Assembly (NCBI RefSeq): GCF_030269685.1
Contig: NZ_BSTT01000007.1
Span: forward strand, 62,001 to 126,000
DNA length: 64,000 nucleotides
DNA from: Actinomycetospora sp. NBRC 106378
Lineage (GTDB): Bacteria > Actinomycetota > Actinomycetes > Mycobacteriales > Pseudonocardiaceae
Direction of reading: 5' to 3'
Position 1 is the stretch's first letter; each line of letters starts with the position of its first letter. Below, piece after piece: positions 56,867-64,000 of the stretch. The notes beneath the pieces are model-generated. The model was not told the DNA's origin, did no database searches, and was given only the letters and a program-made list of their open reading frames with translations. Made by a program: the position numbers and the translations under genes.

Positions 56867-56978
56867 TGCCCGGCATCCCGCTCCAGGCCACCCGGGAGCC
56901 CGCTCCGGGCGTCGCGGCGCGGGACGAGCAGCACGGAGCCCCGCCGCCGTGTGCGCCCCGCACGAGGCGGCGCGGCCG

Positions 56979-57779
56979 TCAGGCCACGCGGGCGGGCCGC
57001 TGCTCCCGGAGTACGCGCCCGGCGACCAGGCGCCGCACCACCGCGGCGAGCACGAGCACCGCCGCGACGAGCGCGGCGACCACGACCGGCGCCGGCCGCC
57101 CCGCGACGACGATGCCCCCGAGCGCCCACAGCACCGCGAGCGCGTACGCCACGGGCGCCGGACCCGCCGTCGCCACCGCGGCCGCGATCAGCCCCGTCAC
57201 GACCAGCATCACCACGCCGAGCAGGGTCGCGACCCCGCCGGTGCCGGGCAGGCCCGCCCAGACGCCGGTGGCGGCCGTACCGACGACGGTCGCGACGCTC
57301 ACCCAGCCCGCGTAGAACGCGACCGGCACCGCGAGGAGCCAGCGGTCCGCACCCCCTGTCGGCGTGCTCTGCTTTCCCATGGCGAGGCGCGCGAGGACGA
57401 CGGCGAGGCAGACGAGCAGGGCGATGATCGCGATCTCCGCCAGGCCGGGCAGCACCTGGGAGAACAGCGCGATCCAGGCCATGTTGGCGATCGCCGCACC
57501 GACCAGCCACCAGCCCGTGGCGCGGTGCACCGGGCGGGACCGTTGCGCGGGCAGCACCTGCCGGACCGCCAGGACGAGGACGCCGAGGTAGATGAGGCCC
57601 CAGATCGCGAAGGCGCCGCCCGCGGGGACGATCGGCGTCTCGAACACGGCGGAGACCTCCCCGATCGGCCGCCCGAGGGCCCCCGACCCGCCGAACGACC
57701 CGAGGACGAACTGCGCGACGGCCGTCACCAGCACCGCGACGGCGCGGACGGAATCCGAGGTCCCTGGTGTCTTGGTCAC
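56979..57779 (-). CDS. TspO/tryptophan-rich sensory protein-like membrane protein
   Basis: A 266-residue polytopic membrane protein with about eight hydrophobic segments. GAFAIWGLIYLGVLVLAVRQ, near residues 58-77, resembles the first helix of the larger actinobacterial TspO/MBR-like proteins. ANMAWIALFSQVLPGLAEIA and VPVAFYAGWVSVATVVG follow. It is longer than classical TspO (about 160 residues). Role in porphyrin or stress sensing is possible. The GTG start at 57779 is covered by a perfect palindrome (57768-57786). Confidence 0.6.
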   Translation of the reverse strand: MTKTPGTSDSVRAVAVLVTAVAQFVLGSFGGSGALGRPIGEVSAVFETPIVPAGGAFAIWGLIYLGVLVLAVRQVLPAQRSRPVHRATGWWLVGAAIANMAWIALFSQVLPGLAEIAIIALLVCLAVVLARLAMGKQSTPTGGADRWLLAVPVAFYAGWVSVATVVGTAATGVWAGLPGTGGVATLLGVVMLVVTGLIAAAVATAGPAPVAYALAVLWALGGIVVAGRPAPVVVAALVAAVLVLAAVVRRLVAGRVLREQRPARVA

Positions 57780-57786
57780 CAAGACA
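57768..57786. promoter_or_regulatory. Perfect palindrome overlapping a start codon
   Basis: TGTCTTGG (57768-57775), TCA, CCAAGACA (57779-57786). The 8-bp arms are exact complements. The GTG start of the TspO-like gene (57779-57777) is inside it and the divergent lysozyme-like gene starts about 42 bp away. A repressor bound here would block both genes. Confidence 0.5.
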
Positions 57787-57827
57787 TCATGCCCGGGCGT
57801 CACCCGGACGAAACCGGCGTGGATGGG

Positions 57828-58673
57828 ATGCTGGCGCCCGTGGCGCAGTTCCCCCGGACCCGACCGCAGTGGCTGCTCCCCGCGGCGCTCGGCGCCGTGG
57901 TCCTCCTCGCGCTGGTGGTGCTGGTGATCGTGGTGACCGGGACCGGGCCGGCGGCCCGTCCGACCTGCACCGTCACCGCGCCCCCGAACTCGCCGGGGCT
58001 GCGCCCGAGCTGGAGCGGGTCGCCGGAGCAGATGGACAACGCGGCCACGATCGCGGCCGTGGGTCGCAAGCTCGGCGCCCCCGACCGGGCGATCACGATC
58101 GCGCTGGCCACCGCCATCCAGGAGTCGACCCTGGCCAACCTGCGCGGCGGCGACCGCGACTCGGTCGGCCTGTTCCAGCAGCGACCCTCGCAGGGATGGG
58201 GCAGCCCGTCCGAGCTGCTCGACACCGTGACCTCGTCCACCAAGTTCTACGAGGCCCTGCTCGCCACCCCCGGCTGGGCGGGGATGGACGTCACCGAGGC
58301 CGCGCAGCGGGTGCAGCGCAGCGGGTTCCCCGAGGCCTACGCCGACCACGAGCCCGAGGCGCGCACCCTCGCCGTCGCCTTCCTCGGGCAGAATCCGGGC
58401 GGGCTGACCTGCACCGACCTGGACCTCTCGGCCGCGCCCGCCGACACCGTCGCGGGCCTCGCCCGGGCCGAGCTCGGGAACGCGCGCCTGTCCGGGCCGC
58501 AGAGCGCGGAGAACGGGTGGGCGATCGCGTCGTGGCTGGTCGGGCACGCGACGCGGCTCGCCGTCGACCGGGTCACCTACGACGGACGGACCTGGACGGC
58601 GGCCTCGGGCGCGTGGGAGCAGACGGGCTCCGCGGACGGGGTGCTGGCCCTGCACCGGGTCGGAGACCCCTGA
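57828..58673 (+). CDS. Membrane-anchored lysozyme-like (transglycosylase-fold) protein
   Basis: A 281-residue protein. A single membrane helix lies near residues 15-40 (LLPAALGAVVLLALVVLVIV). The extracytoplasmic domain has AATIAAVGRKLGAPDRAITI followed by ALATAIQESTLANLRGGDRD and SVGLFQQRPSQGWGSPSELL. The Glu in AIQEST matches the catalytic Glu of lytic-transglycosylase-like domains common in actinomycetes. It probably acts on peptidoglycan. ATG 57828 is chosen; ATG 57789 would start inside the operator zone. Confidence 0.75.
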   Translation: MLAPVAQFPRTRPQWLLPAALGAVVLLALVVLVIVVTGTGPAARPTCTVTAPPNSPGLRPSWSGSPEQMDNAATIAAVGRKLGAPDRAITIALATAIQESTLANLRGGDRDSVGLFQQRPSQGWGSPSELLDTVTSSTKFYEALLATPGWAGMDVTEAAQRVQRSGFPEAYADHEPEARTLAVAFLGQNPGGLTCTDLDLSAAPADTVAGLARAELGNARLSGPQSAENGWAIASWLVGHATRLAVDRVTYDGRTWTAASGAWEQTGSADGVLALHRVGDP

Positions 58674-58705
58674 GACCGTCGGACCCCCGGGTTACCGTCC
58701 CCGTC

Positions 58706-60973
58706 ATGAGCCGGACCGCATCCCACTGGGGCGTCTACGACGTCGACATCGATGCCGGACGCGTCGTCGGGGTGCGGGGCGACCCGACCGACCCACACCC
58801 GTCCGCGATGGTCACGGGGCTGCCCGAGCTGGTGCACTCCCCGCTGCGGATCGACCGCCCGCACGTCCGCGAGGGCTGGTTACGCCGGCGGGACCGCGCG
58901 GGGCGGGGCGCCGAGGCGTTCGTGCCGGTGGACTGGGACACCGCGCTCGCCCTGGTCGCCGACGAGCTGCCCCGGGTGCGTGCCGAGCACGGGCACGAGG
59001 CGGTCTACGGCGGGTGCTACGGCTGGGCCAGCGCCGGACGCCTGCACCACGCCCCCAGCACTCTCAAGCGCTTCCTCGCCCTCGACGGCGGCTACGTCGA
59101 CAAGGTCGGCAACCACAGCTTCGGGGCGGCCCTCGCCGTCCTGCCCCACGTGCTCGGACGCGGCGACGTCCCGAACCTGACGCCGACCTGGCCGGAGGTC
59201 GTGGAGCACACCGAGCTGGTGGTGATGTTCGGCGGGGCACACCTGAAGAACGGTGCGGTCGACCCGGGCGGCGCCCTCGGCCACACCGGGGCCGACTGGT
59301 TCGCGCGGGCCCACGCGGCCGGGGTGCGCTTCGTCAACGTGAGCCCCGCCCGCGACGACCTCACGGCCGCCGTCGACCCCGAGTGGCTCCCCCTCCGCCC
59401 GGGCACGGACGTCGCGCTCATGCTCGGGCTGGCGCACACCCTGCACGACGACGGGTCGGTGGACCGGGACTTCCTCGCCCGGTACTGCGACGGGTTCGAG
59501 ACGTTCGAGGCCTATCTCGTGGGCCACGACGCGGACTGGGCGGCGGGGGTCACGGGTGTCCCCGCCGACCGCATCCGCGCCCTCGCACGGCGGATGGCGG
59601 CACACCGCACACTGGTCACCACGAGCTGGTCGGTGCAGCGGGCCCAGCACGGCGAGCAGCCGCCGTGGATGACCGTGGCGCTCGCGGCGATGCTCGGGCG
59701 GATCGGGCTGCCCGGACAGGGGTTCGGGCTCGGTTTCGGCAGCATCCGGGGCAACGTGCTGCCCCGCACCGAGCCCGTGCCGCGCCCGACGCTGCCCCTG
59801 GGACACAACCCGGTGGACGTCGCGATCCCGGTCGGGCGCTTCGCCGACCTGCTGCTGCACCCCGGCGAGGAACTCGAGTACGCGGGCGGGCGGATCACGC
59901 TGCCCGACGTGCGGCTCGTCTACTCCGCGGGCGGCAACCCCTTCCACCACAATGCGAACCTGAACCGGCTGCTCGCCGGGTGGCGGCGGCTGGACACCGT
60001 GGTCGTGCACGAGCAGTTCTGGAACCCGCCCGCCCGGCTCGCCGACATCGTGCTCCCGGCCACCACCACGATGGAGCGCAACGACGTCCTCGCCACGGAG
60101 TTCGCCCCGGAGTGGCGGGCCATGTACCGGGTGCTGGCGCCGTACGCGCAGGCCCGCAACGACCTCGACGTGTTCGCCGAGCTGGCCGACCGGCAGGGGT
60201 TCGGCGCGGCCTACCACGAGGACCGCGACGAGATGGGGTGGCTGCGCCACCTCTACGACGTCGCCGCCGACCAGGCGCGCGTCGAGGGCTACGCGCCGGT
60301 CGACTTCGACGAGTTCTGGGCCACCGGTCGGTGTGCCTTCCCGGCGCCGACCGCGCCGCCGGTGTTCTCGGCCTTCCGCGCCGACCCGGCGGCCCACCCG
60401 TTGGCCACCCCGTCGGGGCGCATCCAGATCACGTCGCCGGTCGTGGCGGGCTTCGGGTACGACGACCAGCCCGGTCACCCGCGCTGGTCCGAGCCCGACG
60501 AGTGGCTCGGCAGCGCCCCGCCGGGCGCGCTGCACCTGCTCTCGAACCAGCCCGCCGCCCGGCTGCACAGCCAGCTGGACCCGTCGTCGGGGAGCCGTGC
60601 GACGAAGATCGACGGTCGCGAACCGCTGCGCATCGCGCGCGCGGACGCCGAGGCACGAGGCATCGCCGACGGCGACACGGTGCGGGTGTCGAACGGGCGC
60701 GGCGTCTTCCACGCCGGCGCCCGCGTGACCGACGACCTCCTCCCCGGCGTCCTGTCCATCGCCACCGGGGCGTGGTACGACCCGGCCGATCCCGGCAGCG
60801 CCGGCACGCCCGACAAGCACGGCACGCCGAACGTGGTCACCGCCGACTCCGGCTCCTCCCGGCTCGGCCAGGCCCCGGTGGCGCAGACCGTGCTCGTCCA
60901 GGTCGAGAAGGTGCTCGACGCCCCACCGGTCACGGCCTTCGCGGAGGTCCGGCTCGCGACGGGGGGCGACTAG
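58706..60973 (+). CDS. Molybdopterin oxidoreductase, biotin/TMAO sulfoxide reductase-like (BisC type)
   Basis: A 755-residue Mo-bisPGD enzyme of the DMSO reductase family. The Mo-ligating Ser is S109 in YGGCYGWASAGRLHHA. LVVMFGGAHLKNGAVDPGG, SWSVQRAQHGEQPPWMTVAL and YSAGGNPFHHNANLNRLLAG are pterin-binding blocks. There is no N-terminal iron-sulfur cluster and no Tat signal, so it should be cytoplasmic, like BisC rather than periplasmic TorA/DorA. It may repair oxidised biotin or methionine or reduce S/N-oxides. ATG 58706 starts at the conserved N terminus. It overlaps the convergent lactate permease by 4 bp. Confidence 0.88.
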   Translation: MSRTASHWGVYDVDIDAGRVVGVRGDPTDPHPSAMVTGLPELVHSPLRIDRPHVREGWLRRRDRAGRGAEAFVPVDWDTALALVADELPRVRAEHGHEAVYGGCYGWASAGRLHHAPSTLKRFLALDGGYVDKVGNHSFGAALAVLPHVLGRGDVPNLTPTWPEVVEHTELVVMFGGAHLKNGAVDPGGALGHTGADWFARAHAAGVRFVNVSPARDDLTAAVDPEWLPLRPGTDVALMLGLAHTLHDDGSVDRDFLARYCDGFETFEAYLVGHDADWAAGVTGVPADRIRALARRMAAHRTLVTTSWSVQRAQHGEQPPWMTVALAAMLGRIGLPGQGFGLGFGSIRGNVLPRTEPVPRPTLPLGHNPVDVAIPVGRFADLLLHPGEELEYAGGRITLPDVRLVYSAGGNPFHHNANLNRLLAGWRRLDTVVVHEQFWNPPARLADIVLPATTTMERNDVLATEFAPEWRAMYRVLAPYAQARNDLDVFAELADRQGFGAAYHEDRDEMGWLRHLYDVAADQARVEGYAPVDFDEFWATGRCAFPAPTAPPVFSAFRADPAAHPLATPSGRIQITSPVVAGFGYDDQPGHPRWSEPDEWLGSAPPGALHLLSNQPAARLHSQLDPSSGSRATKIDGREPLRIARADAEARGIADGDTVRVSNGRGVFHAGARVTDDLLPGVLSIATGAWYDPADPGSAGTPDKHGTPNVVTADSGSSRLGQAPVAQTVLVQVEKVLDAPPVTAFAEVRLATGGD

Positions 60974-62637
60974 GGCAGCATCCACCCGAGCACGGGCGTC
61001 GACTGCAGGTAGACCAGCGCCGCCATGCCGACGAGGAACAACACGCTCCAGGGCAGGACCCGCCGGAAGATCTCGCCCTCCCGCCCGGCCATGCCGACGG
61101 CGGAGGCGGCGATCGCGAGGTTCTGGGGCGAGATCATCTTGCCCAGCACGCCGCCGGAGGTGTTGGCGGCGGCGAGCAGGACCGGGTCGAGACCACTGCG
61201 CTGGGCCGCGGCCACCTGCAGGGCGCCGAACAGCGAGTTCGACGAGGTGTCGGAGCCGGTGACCGCGACGCCGAGCCAGCCCAGCACCGGCGAGAGGATC
61301 GCGAAGAACCCGCCGGTCGCCGCGAGCCACTGCCCGATCGTGATCGTCTGCCCCGAGAGGTTCATGACGTAGGCGAGGGCCAGGACCGCCATCACGGTGA
61401 CGATGGCCGTGCGCAGCTCGGTGAGCGTCTGGCCGTAGGAGCTCACGGCGGTCCGCGGGGCCACGCGCAGCACGAGCATCGTGATCAGCCCGGCGATGAG
61501 CAGGATCGACCCGGCCGAGGCGAGCCAGTTGAACGTGAAGCTGGTGGAGGAGACCTGGCTGCCGGTCGGCGTACGCACGTCGAGCCCGGGCCAGCGGAAC
61601 TTCGCCGTCGTGGCGTCCAGGGCCTTCTTCACCGGCGGGATCTGCTGGATCGAGAAGAGCGCGATGATGATGACGTAGGGCAGGTAGGCGAGCACGGTGT
61701 CGCGCGCCGAGTCGCGGGTGGTGTCGCGGGTGGTGTCGCGCTCCGGGGCCGCACCGGACCCGGCGTCGGGACCGGGCCCGTCGGGGACGACCCCTCCCCC
61801 GGCCGCGACCGGCACCCGGTCCTGCGAGGTGCGGCGGGCCCGCACGGTCAGCACGACGGCGCCGGCGCAGAGCAGCGAGGCGACGATGTCGGTGAGCGGG
61901 ACCGACAGGAAGTTCGACGTGAGGAACTGCGCGACGGCGAAGACCAGGCCGCCGACGAGGGCGACCCCCCAGGTCTCCCGCAGGCCCCGCATCCCGTCGA
62001 CGAGCGCCACCAGCACGAACGGCACGAAGACCGCGAGCACGGGGGTCTGCCGCCCGACGACGGCGCCGAGGACGTCCTCGGACAGGCCGGTGACCTGCGC
62101 GAGCGTCGTGATCGGGACCGCGATGGCGCCGAAGGCGACCGGAGCGGTGTTGGCAACGAGAGCGACGACGGCGGCCTTGAGCGGCTTGAAATCGACCGCC
62201 ATCAACATGACGGTGCAGATCGCGACCGGAGCCCCGAACCCGGCCAGCGCCTCGAGCAGCGCCCCGAAGGCGAAGGCGATGATGATGGCCTGCACCCGCT
62301 GGTCGTCGGAGACGGAGCTGAAGGAGCGCCGCAGGACGTCGAAGTGCCCGGTGCGCACCGTCATCCGGTAGATCCACAGGGCGTTGATGACGATCCAGAG
62401 GATCGGGAAGAACCCGAACACGGCGCCCTCGGTGCCGGCGAGCACCGCCTGGCCGACCGGCATCGCGTAGACGAGCACCGCGACCAGCAGCGAGACCACG
62501 AGGGCGATGATCGACGCGAGCCACGCCCGCACCCGGAGGCCGCCGAGCAGGACGAACAGGACGAGGAGCGGGAGGGCCGCCACCAACGAGCTCCAGGCCA
62601 GGGACCCGAGTACCGGCGCGTACTGCTGCACGTACAT
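60970..62637 (-). CDS. lctP: L-lactate permease
   Basis: A 555-residue permease of the LctP family with about 12-14 helices. FPILWIVINALWIYRMTVRT, EALAGFGAPVAICTVMLMAV and TAPVAFGAIAVPITTLAQVT are family blocks; a late NTSGGVLGKMISPQNLAIAA follows. A hydrophilic central loop has a short RDTTRDTTRDSARDT repeat (about residues 300-314). It imports L-lactate or glycolate with protons. ATG 62637. It is divergent from the peptide transporter gene with 135 bp between them. Confidence 0.92.
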   Translation of the reverse strand: MYVQQYAPVLGSLAWSSLVAALPLLVLFVLLGGLRVRAWLASIIALVVSLLVAVLVYAMPVGQAVLAGTEGAVFGFFPILWIVINALWIYRMTVRTGHFDVLRRSFSSVSDDQRVQAIIIAFAFGALLEALAGFGAPVAICTVMLMAVDFKPLKAAVVALVANTAPVAFGAIAVPITTLAQVTGLSEDVLGAVVGRQTPVLAVFVPFVLVALVDGMRGLRETWGVALVGGLVFAVAQFLTSNFLSVPLTDIVASLLCAGAVVLTVRARRTSQDRVPVAAGGGVVPDGPGPDAGSGAAPERDTTRDTTRDSARDTVLAYLPYVIIIALFSIQQIPPVKKALDATTAKFRWPGLDVRTPTGSQVSSTSFTFNWLASAGSILLIAGLITMLVLRVAPRTAVSSYGQTLTELRTAIVTVMAVLALAYVMNLSGQTITIGQWLAATGGFFAILSPVLGWLGVAVTGSDTSSNSLFGALQVAAAQRSGLDPVLLAAANTSGGVLGKMISPQNLAIAASAVGMAGREGEIFRRVLPWSVLFLVGMAALVYLQSTPVLGWMLP

Positions 62638-62772
62638 GGCTGATGACTCCTCGTCGTCGAGTTGCCGTGCCTAGTACCCCATCCGGGGTGGAACACTCCA
62701 CATGGAATTCACGGGACGGAATGTCGCCCGGCCACTGGTGCGGACCTCTCAGGTTTGTCACAGTGTCCGTTC

Positions 62773-64000
62773 GTGACCATCACCCCTGGTAACCCCGACG
62801 ATCCGAAGGCGGTCGATCCCGCCGACGGAGGCGTGACGACGGCCGACACCCCCGACCCCGGCCAGGACTTCTCCGCCGACCGCCGCTTCTTCGGCCATCC
62901 GCTCGCGCTCGCGAACCTGTTCTCGGTGGAGCTGTGGGAGCGGTTCAGCTTCTACGGGATGCAGGCCGTCATGGCCTACTACCTCTACACGCAGGTGGCC
63001 GAGGGCGGGCTGGGCCTGCCGAAGGAGGCCGCGACCAGCATCATCGGCGCCTACGGCGGGATGGTGTACCTCGCCTGCGTCGGCGGGGCGTGGATCGCCG
63101 ACCGGGTGCTCGGCGCCGAGCGGACCCTGTTCTTCTCCGCGTGCACGGTGATGCTCGGCCACATCGCGCTGGCCCTGATCCCGGGCCTCGGCGGCGTCGT
63201 GGTCGGCCTCATCCTGGTCGCGCTCGGCTCGGGCGGGGTGAAGACCTCCGCGACGTCCGTGGTCGGTTCGCTGTACCGCCGCGACGACCCCCGGGCCGAC
63301 GCCGGGTTCTCGATCTTCTACATGGGCGTCAACATCGGCGCGCTGGTCGGGCCGCTGTTGACCGGTCTCGCGCAGACCACGATCGGCTTCCACTGGGCAT
63401 TCGGTCTCGCCGCGATCGGCATGGCGCTCGGCCTCGGTATCTACGTCACGGGCCGCAAGAACCTCCCGGCCACCGCGAACGTGGTCCCGACGCCGCTCAC
63501 GCCGGGGGCCTGGCAGCGGCCGGTCGGCATCGTCGTGGCGGCCGTCGTCGTCATCGTCGTGCTGTTCGTGGTCGGCGTGCTGACCGCGGAGAACCTGTCG
63601 ACCGCGGTGGCGATCGTGGTGGCGGTCATCGCGATCGCGCTGTTCACGACGCTGCTCCGGAGCCCGAAGGTCACGGCGGACGAGCGTTCGCGCACCCGGG
63701 CCTACATCCCGATGTGGCTCGCCAGCGTCGTGTTCTGGTCGCTGTTCCAGCAGCAGTTCACGGTGGTGACCCTCTACACCGACGAGCGCCTCGACCGGAT
63801 GCTCGGCGGCTGGGAGATGCCGATCGCGTGGGTGAACTCCCTCGAGCCGTTCTTCGTCATCGTCCTCGCACCGCTGTTCGCGGTGCTGTGGACCCGACTG
63901 GGCGAGCGGGCTCCGTCGACGCCGGTCAAGTTCGCGATCGGCGCGGGCGGTATGGGGGTGGCGTTCCTGCTCTTCCTGCCCTGGGCGGGCGGTACCGGCA
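62773..64000 (+). CDS. POT-family proton-dependent oligopeptide transporter (3' end missing)
   Basis: The gene runs off the right edge; 409 codons are present. GTG 62773 gives a polar 40-residue head, then PLALANLFSVELWERFSFYG, the POT signature E-x-x-E-R-F-x-x-Y-G with the proton-coupled Glu and Arg. SGGVKTSATSVVGSLYRRDD and FSIFYMGVNIGALVGPLLTG are the next family motifs. It imports di- or tripeptides with protons. The C-terminal helices are outside the window. Confidence 0.92.
   Translation, partial: MTITPGNPDDPKAVDPADGGVTTADTPDPGQDFSADRRFFGHPLALANLFSVELWERFSFYGMQAVMAYYLYTQVAEGGLGLPKEAATSIIGAYGGMVYLACVGGAWIADRVLGAERTLFFSACTVMLGHIALALIPGLGGVVVGLILVALGSGGVKTSATSVVGSLYRRDDPRADAGFSIFYMGVNIGALVGPLLTGLAQTTIGFHWAFGLAAIGMALGLGIYVTGRKNLPATANVVPTPLTPGAWQRPVGIVVAAVVVIVVLFVVGVLTAENLSTAVAIVVAVIAIALFTTLLRSPKVTADERSRTRAYIPMWLASVVFWSLFQQQFTVVTLYTDERLDRMLGGWEMPIAWVNSLEPFFVIVLAPLFAVLWTRLGERAPSTPVKFAIGAGGMGVAFLLFLPWAGGTG

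Larger units (their letters stand above)
56620..56978. other. Intergenic region with CCGGG repeats and a large hairpin
   Basis: About 359 bp without a gene. It contains CCGGG pentamers (56771-56797), a long inverted repeat (56798-56866), a GTGTGCGCCCCGCACGAGG motif at 56949-56967 and GC-rich flanks. Both neighbours run leftward, so the hairpin could terminate the TspO-like gene. Confidence 0.65.

Noticed and set aside
59014-62643. A 1200-codon plus-strand frame across the same area.
   Set aside because: Out of frame with the molybdoenzyme and antisense to the permease; compositionally a shadow.
58880-62761. A 1290-codon minus-strand frame spanning BisC-like gene and lactate permease.
   Set aside because: It is the shadow of two real genes on opposite strands; the translation is Arg/Ala/Gly-rich and without domains.
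1-64000. tRNA or rRNA genes.
   Set aside because: No cloverleaf-like or rRNA-like sequence was recognised by eye; a tRNAscan/Infernal run giving hits would overturn this.

Overview
The window is very GC-rich, densely coded DNA with GTG/TTG starts, many ATGA, GTGA or TGATG gene overlaps, and no tRNA, rRNA, CRISPR array or recognisable transposase. The gene set (MurT/GatD, F420-type LLM and pyridoxamine-oxidase-like proteins, a mycofactocin-type SDR, WS/DGAT, fused isobutyryl-CoA mutase, three-subunit nitrile hydratase, several meta-cleavage and BKACE genes) points to an actinomycete. A Pseudonocardiales member such as Pseudonocardia or Actinomycetospora is my inference, not proven.

Layout. 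1-5.4 kb is an aromatic meta-cleavage locus: a minus-strand unit (unknown protein, IclR regulator, start of a 2-keto-4-pentenoate hydratase) divergent from two tandem catechol 2,3-dioxygenases, a histidine phosphatase and a second IclR regulator. 5.5-6.6 kb encodes a cobalt-type nitrile hydratase whose beta chain is split into two genes. 6.7-9.4 kb is a likely carnitine-type operon (HTH-TetR fusion regulator, BKACE, carnitine dehydrogenase). 9.6-13.5 kb has a quinone-reductase/hydrolase fusion and a membrane protein, each next to a divergent MarR gene. 13.9-21.5 kb holds a Nudix protein, MetE-like protein, maleylacetate reductase, PRISE-type reductase, acyl-CoA dehydrogenase, pseudouridine synthase, 2H phosphoesterase and nitronate monooxygenase. 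21.6-24.6 kb is an unusual operon of two coiled-coil proteins followed by a GH15 glucosidase/trehalase. 26.2-29.5 kb is icmF.

29.5-42.1 kb carries redox and ester/ketone metabolism: AzoR/MarR, MDR/TetR, a Baeyer-Villiger monooxygenase plus lactonase-like propeller divergent from a mycofactocin-type SDR, WS/DGAT, a BtuF-like protein, an SDR, glutaminase and an F420-type gene pair. 42.7-48.9 kb has an MFS/LysR pair, gatD-murT (lipid II amidation) and a two-component system. 49.5-64 kb carries a degenerate SDR, NmrA-like, EEP-phosphatase-like, methyltransferase, anchored hydrolase, GT39-like glycosyltransferase, TspO-like and lysozyme-like proteins, a BisC-like molybdoenzyme, lactate permease and the start of a POT peptide transporter.

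Intergenic spaces are rich in palindromes that fall into at least four recurring families, often acting as probable shared terminators and in three cases overlapping stop or start codons. A short GTGTGCG-type motif recurs about a dozen times outside genes. The best candidates for further work are the split-beta nitrile hydratase, the oxidoreductase-hydrolase fusion, the coiled-coil/GH15 operon, the SDR-BVMO-lactonase module and the dispersed intergenic elements.
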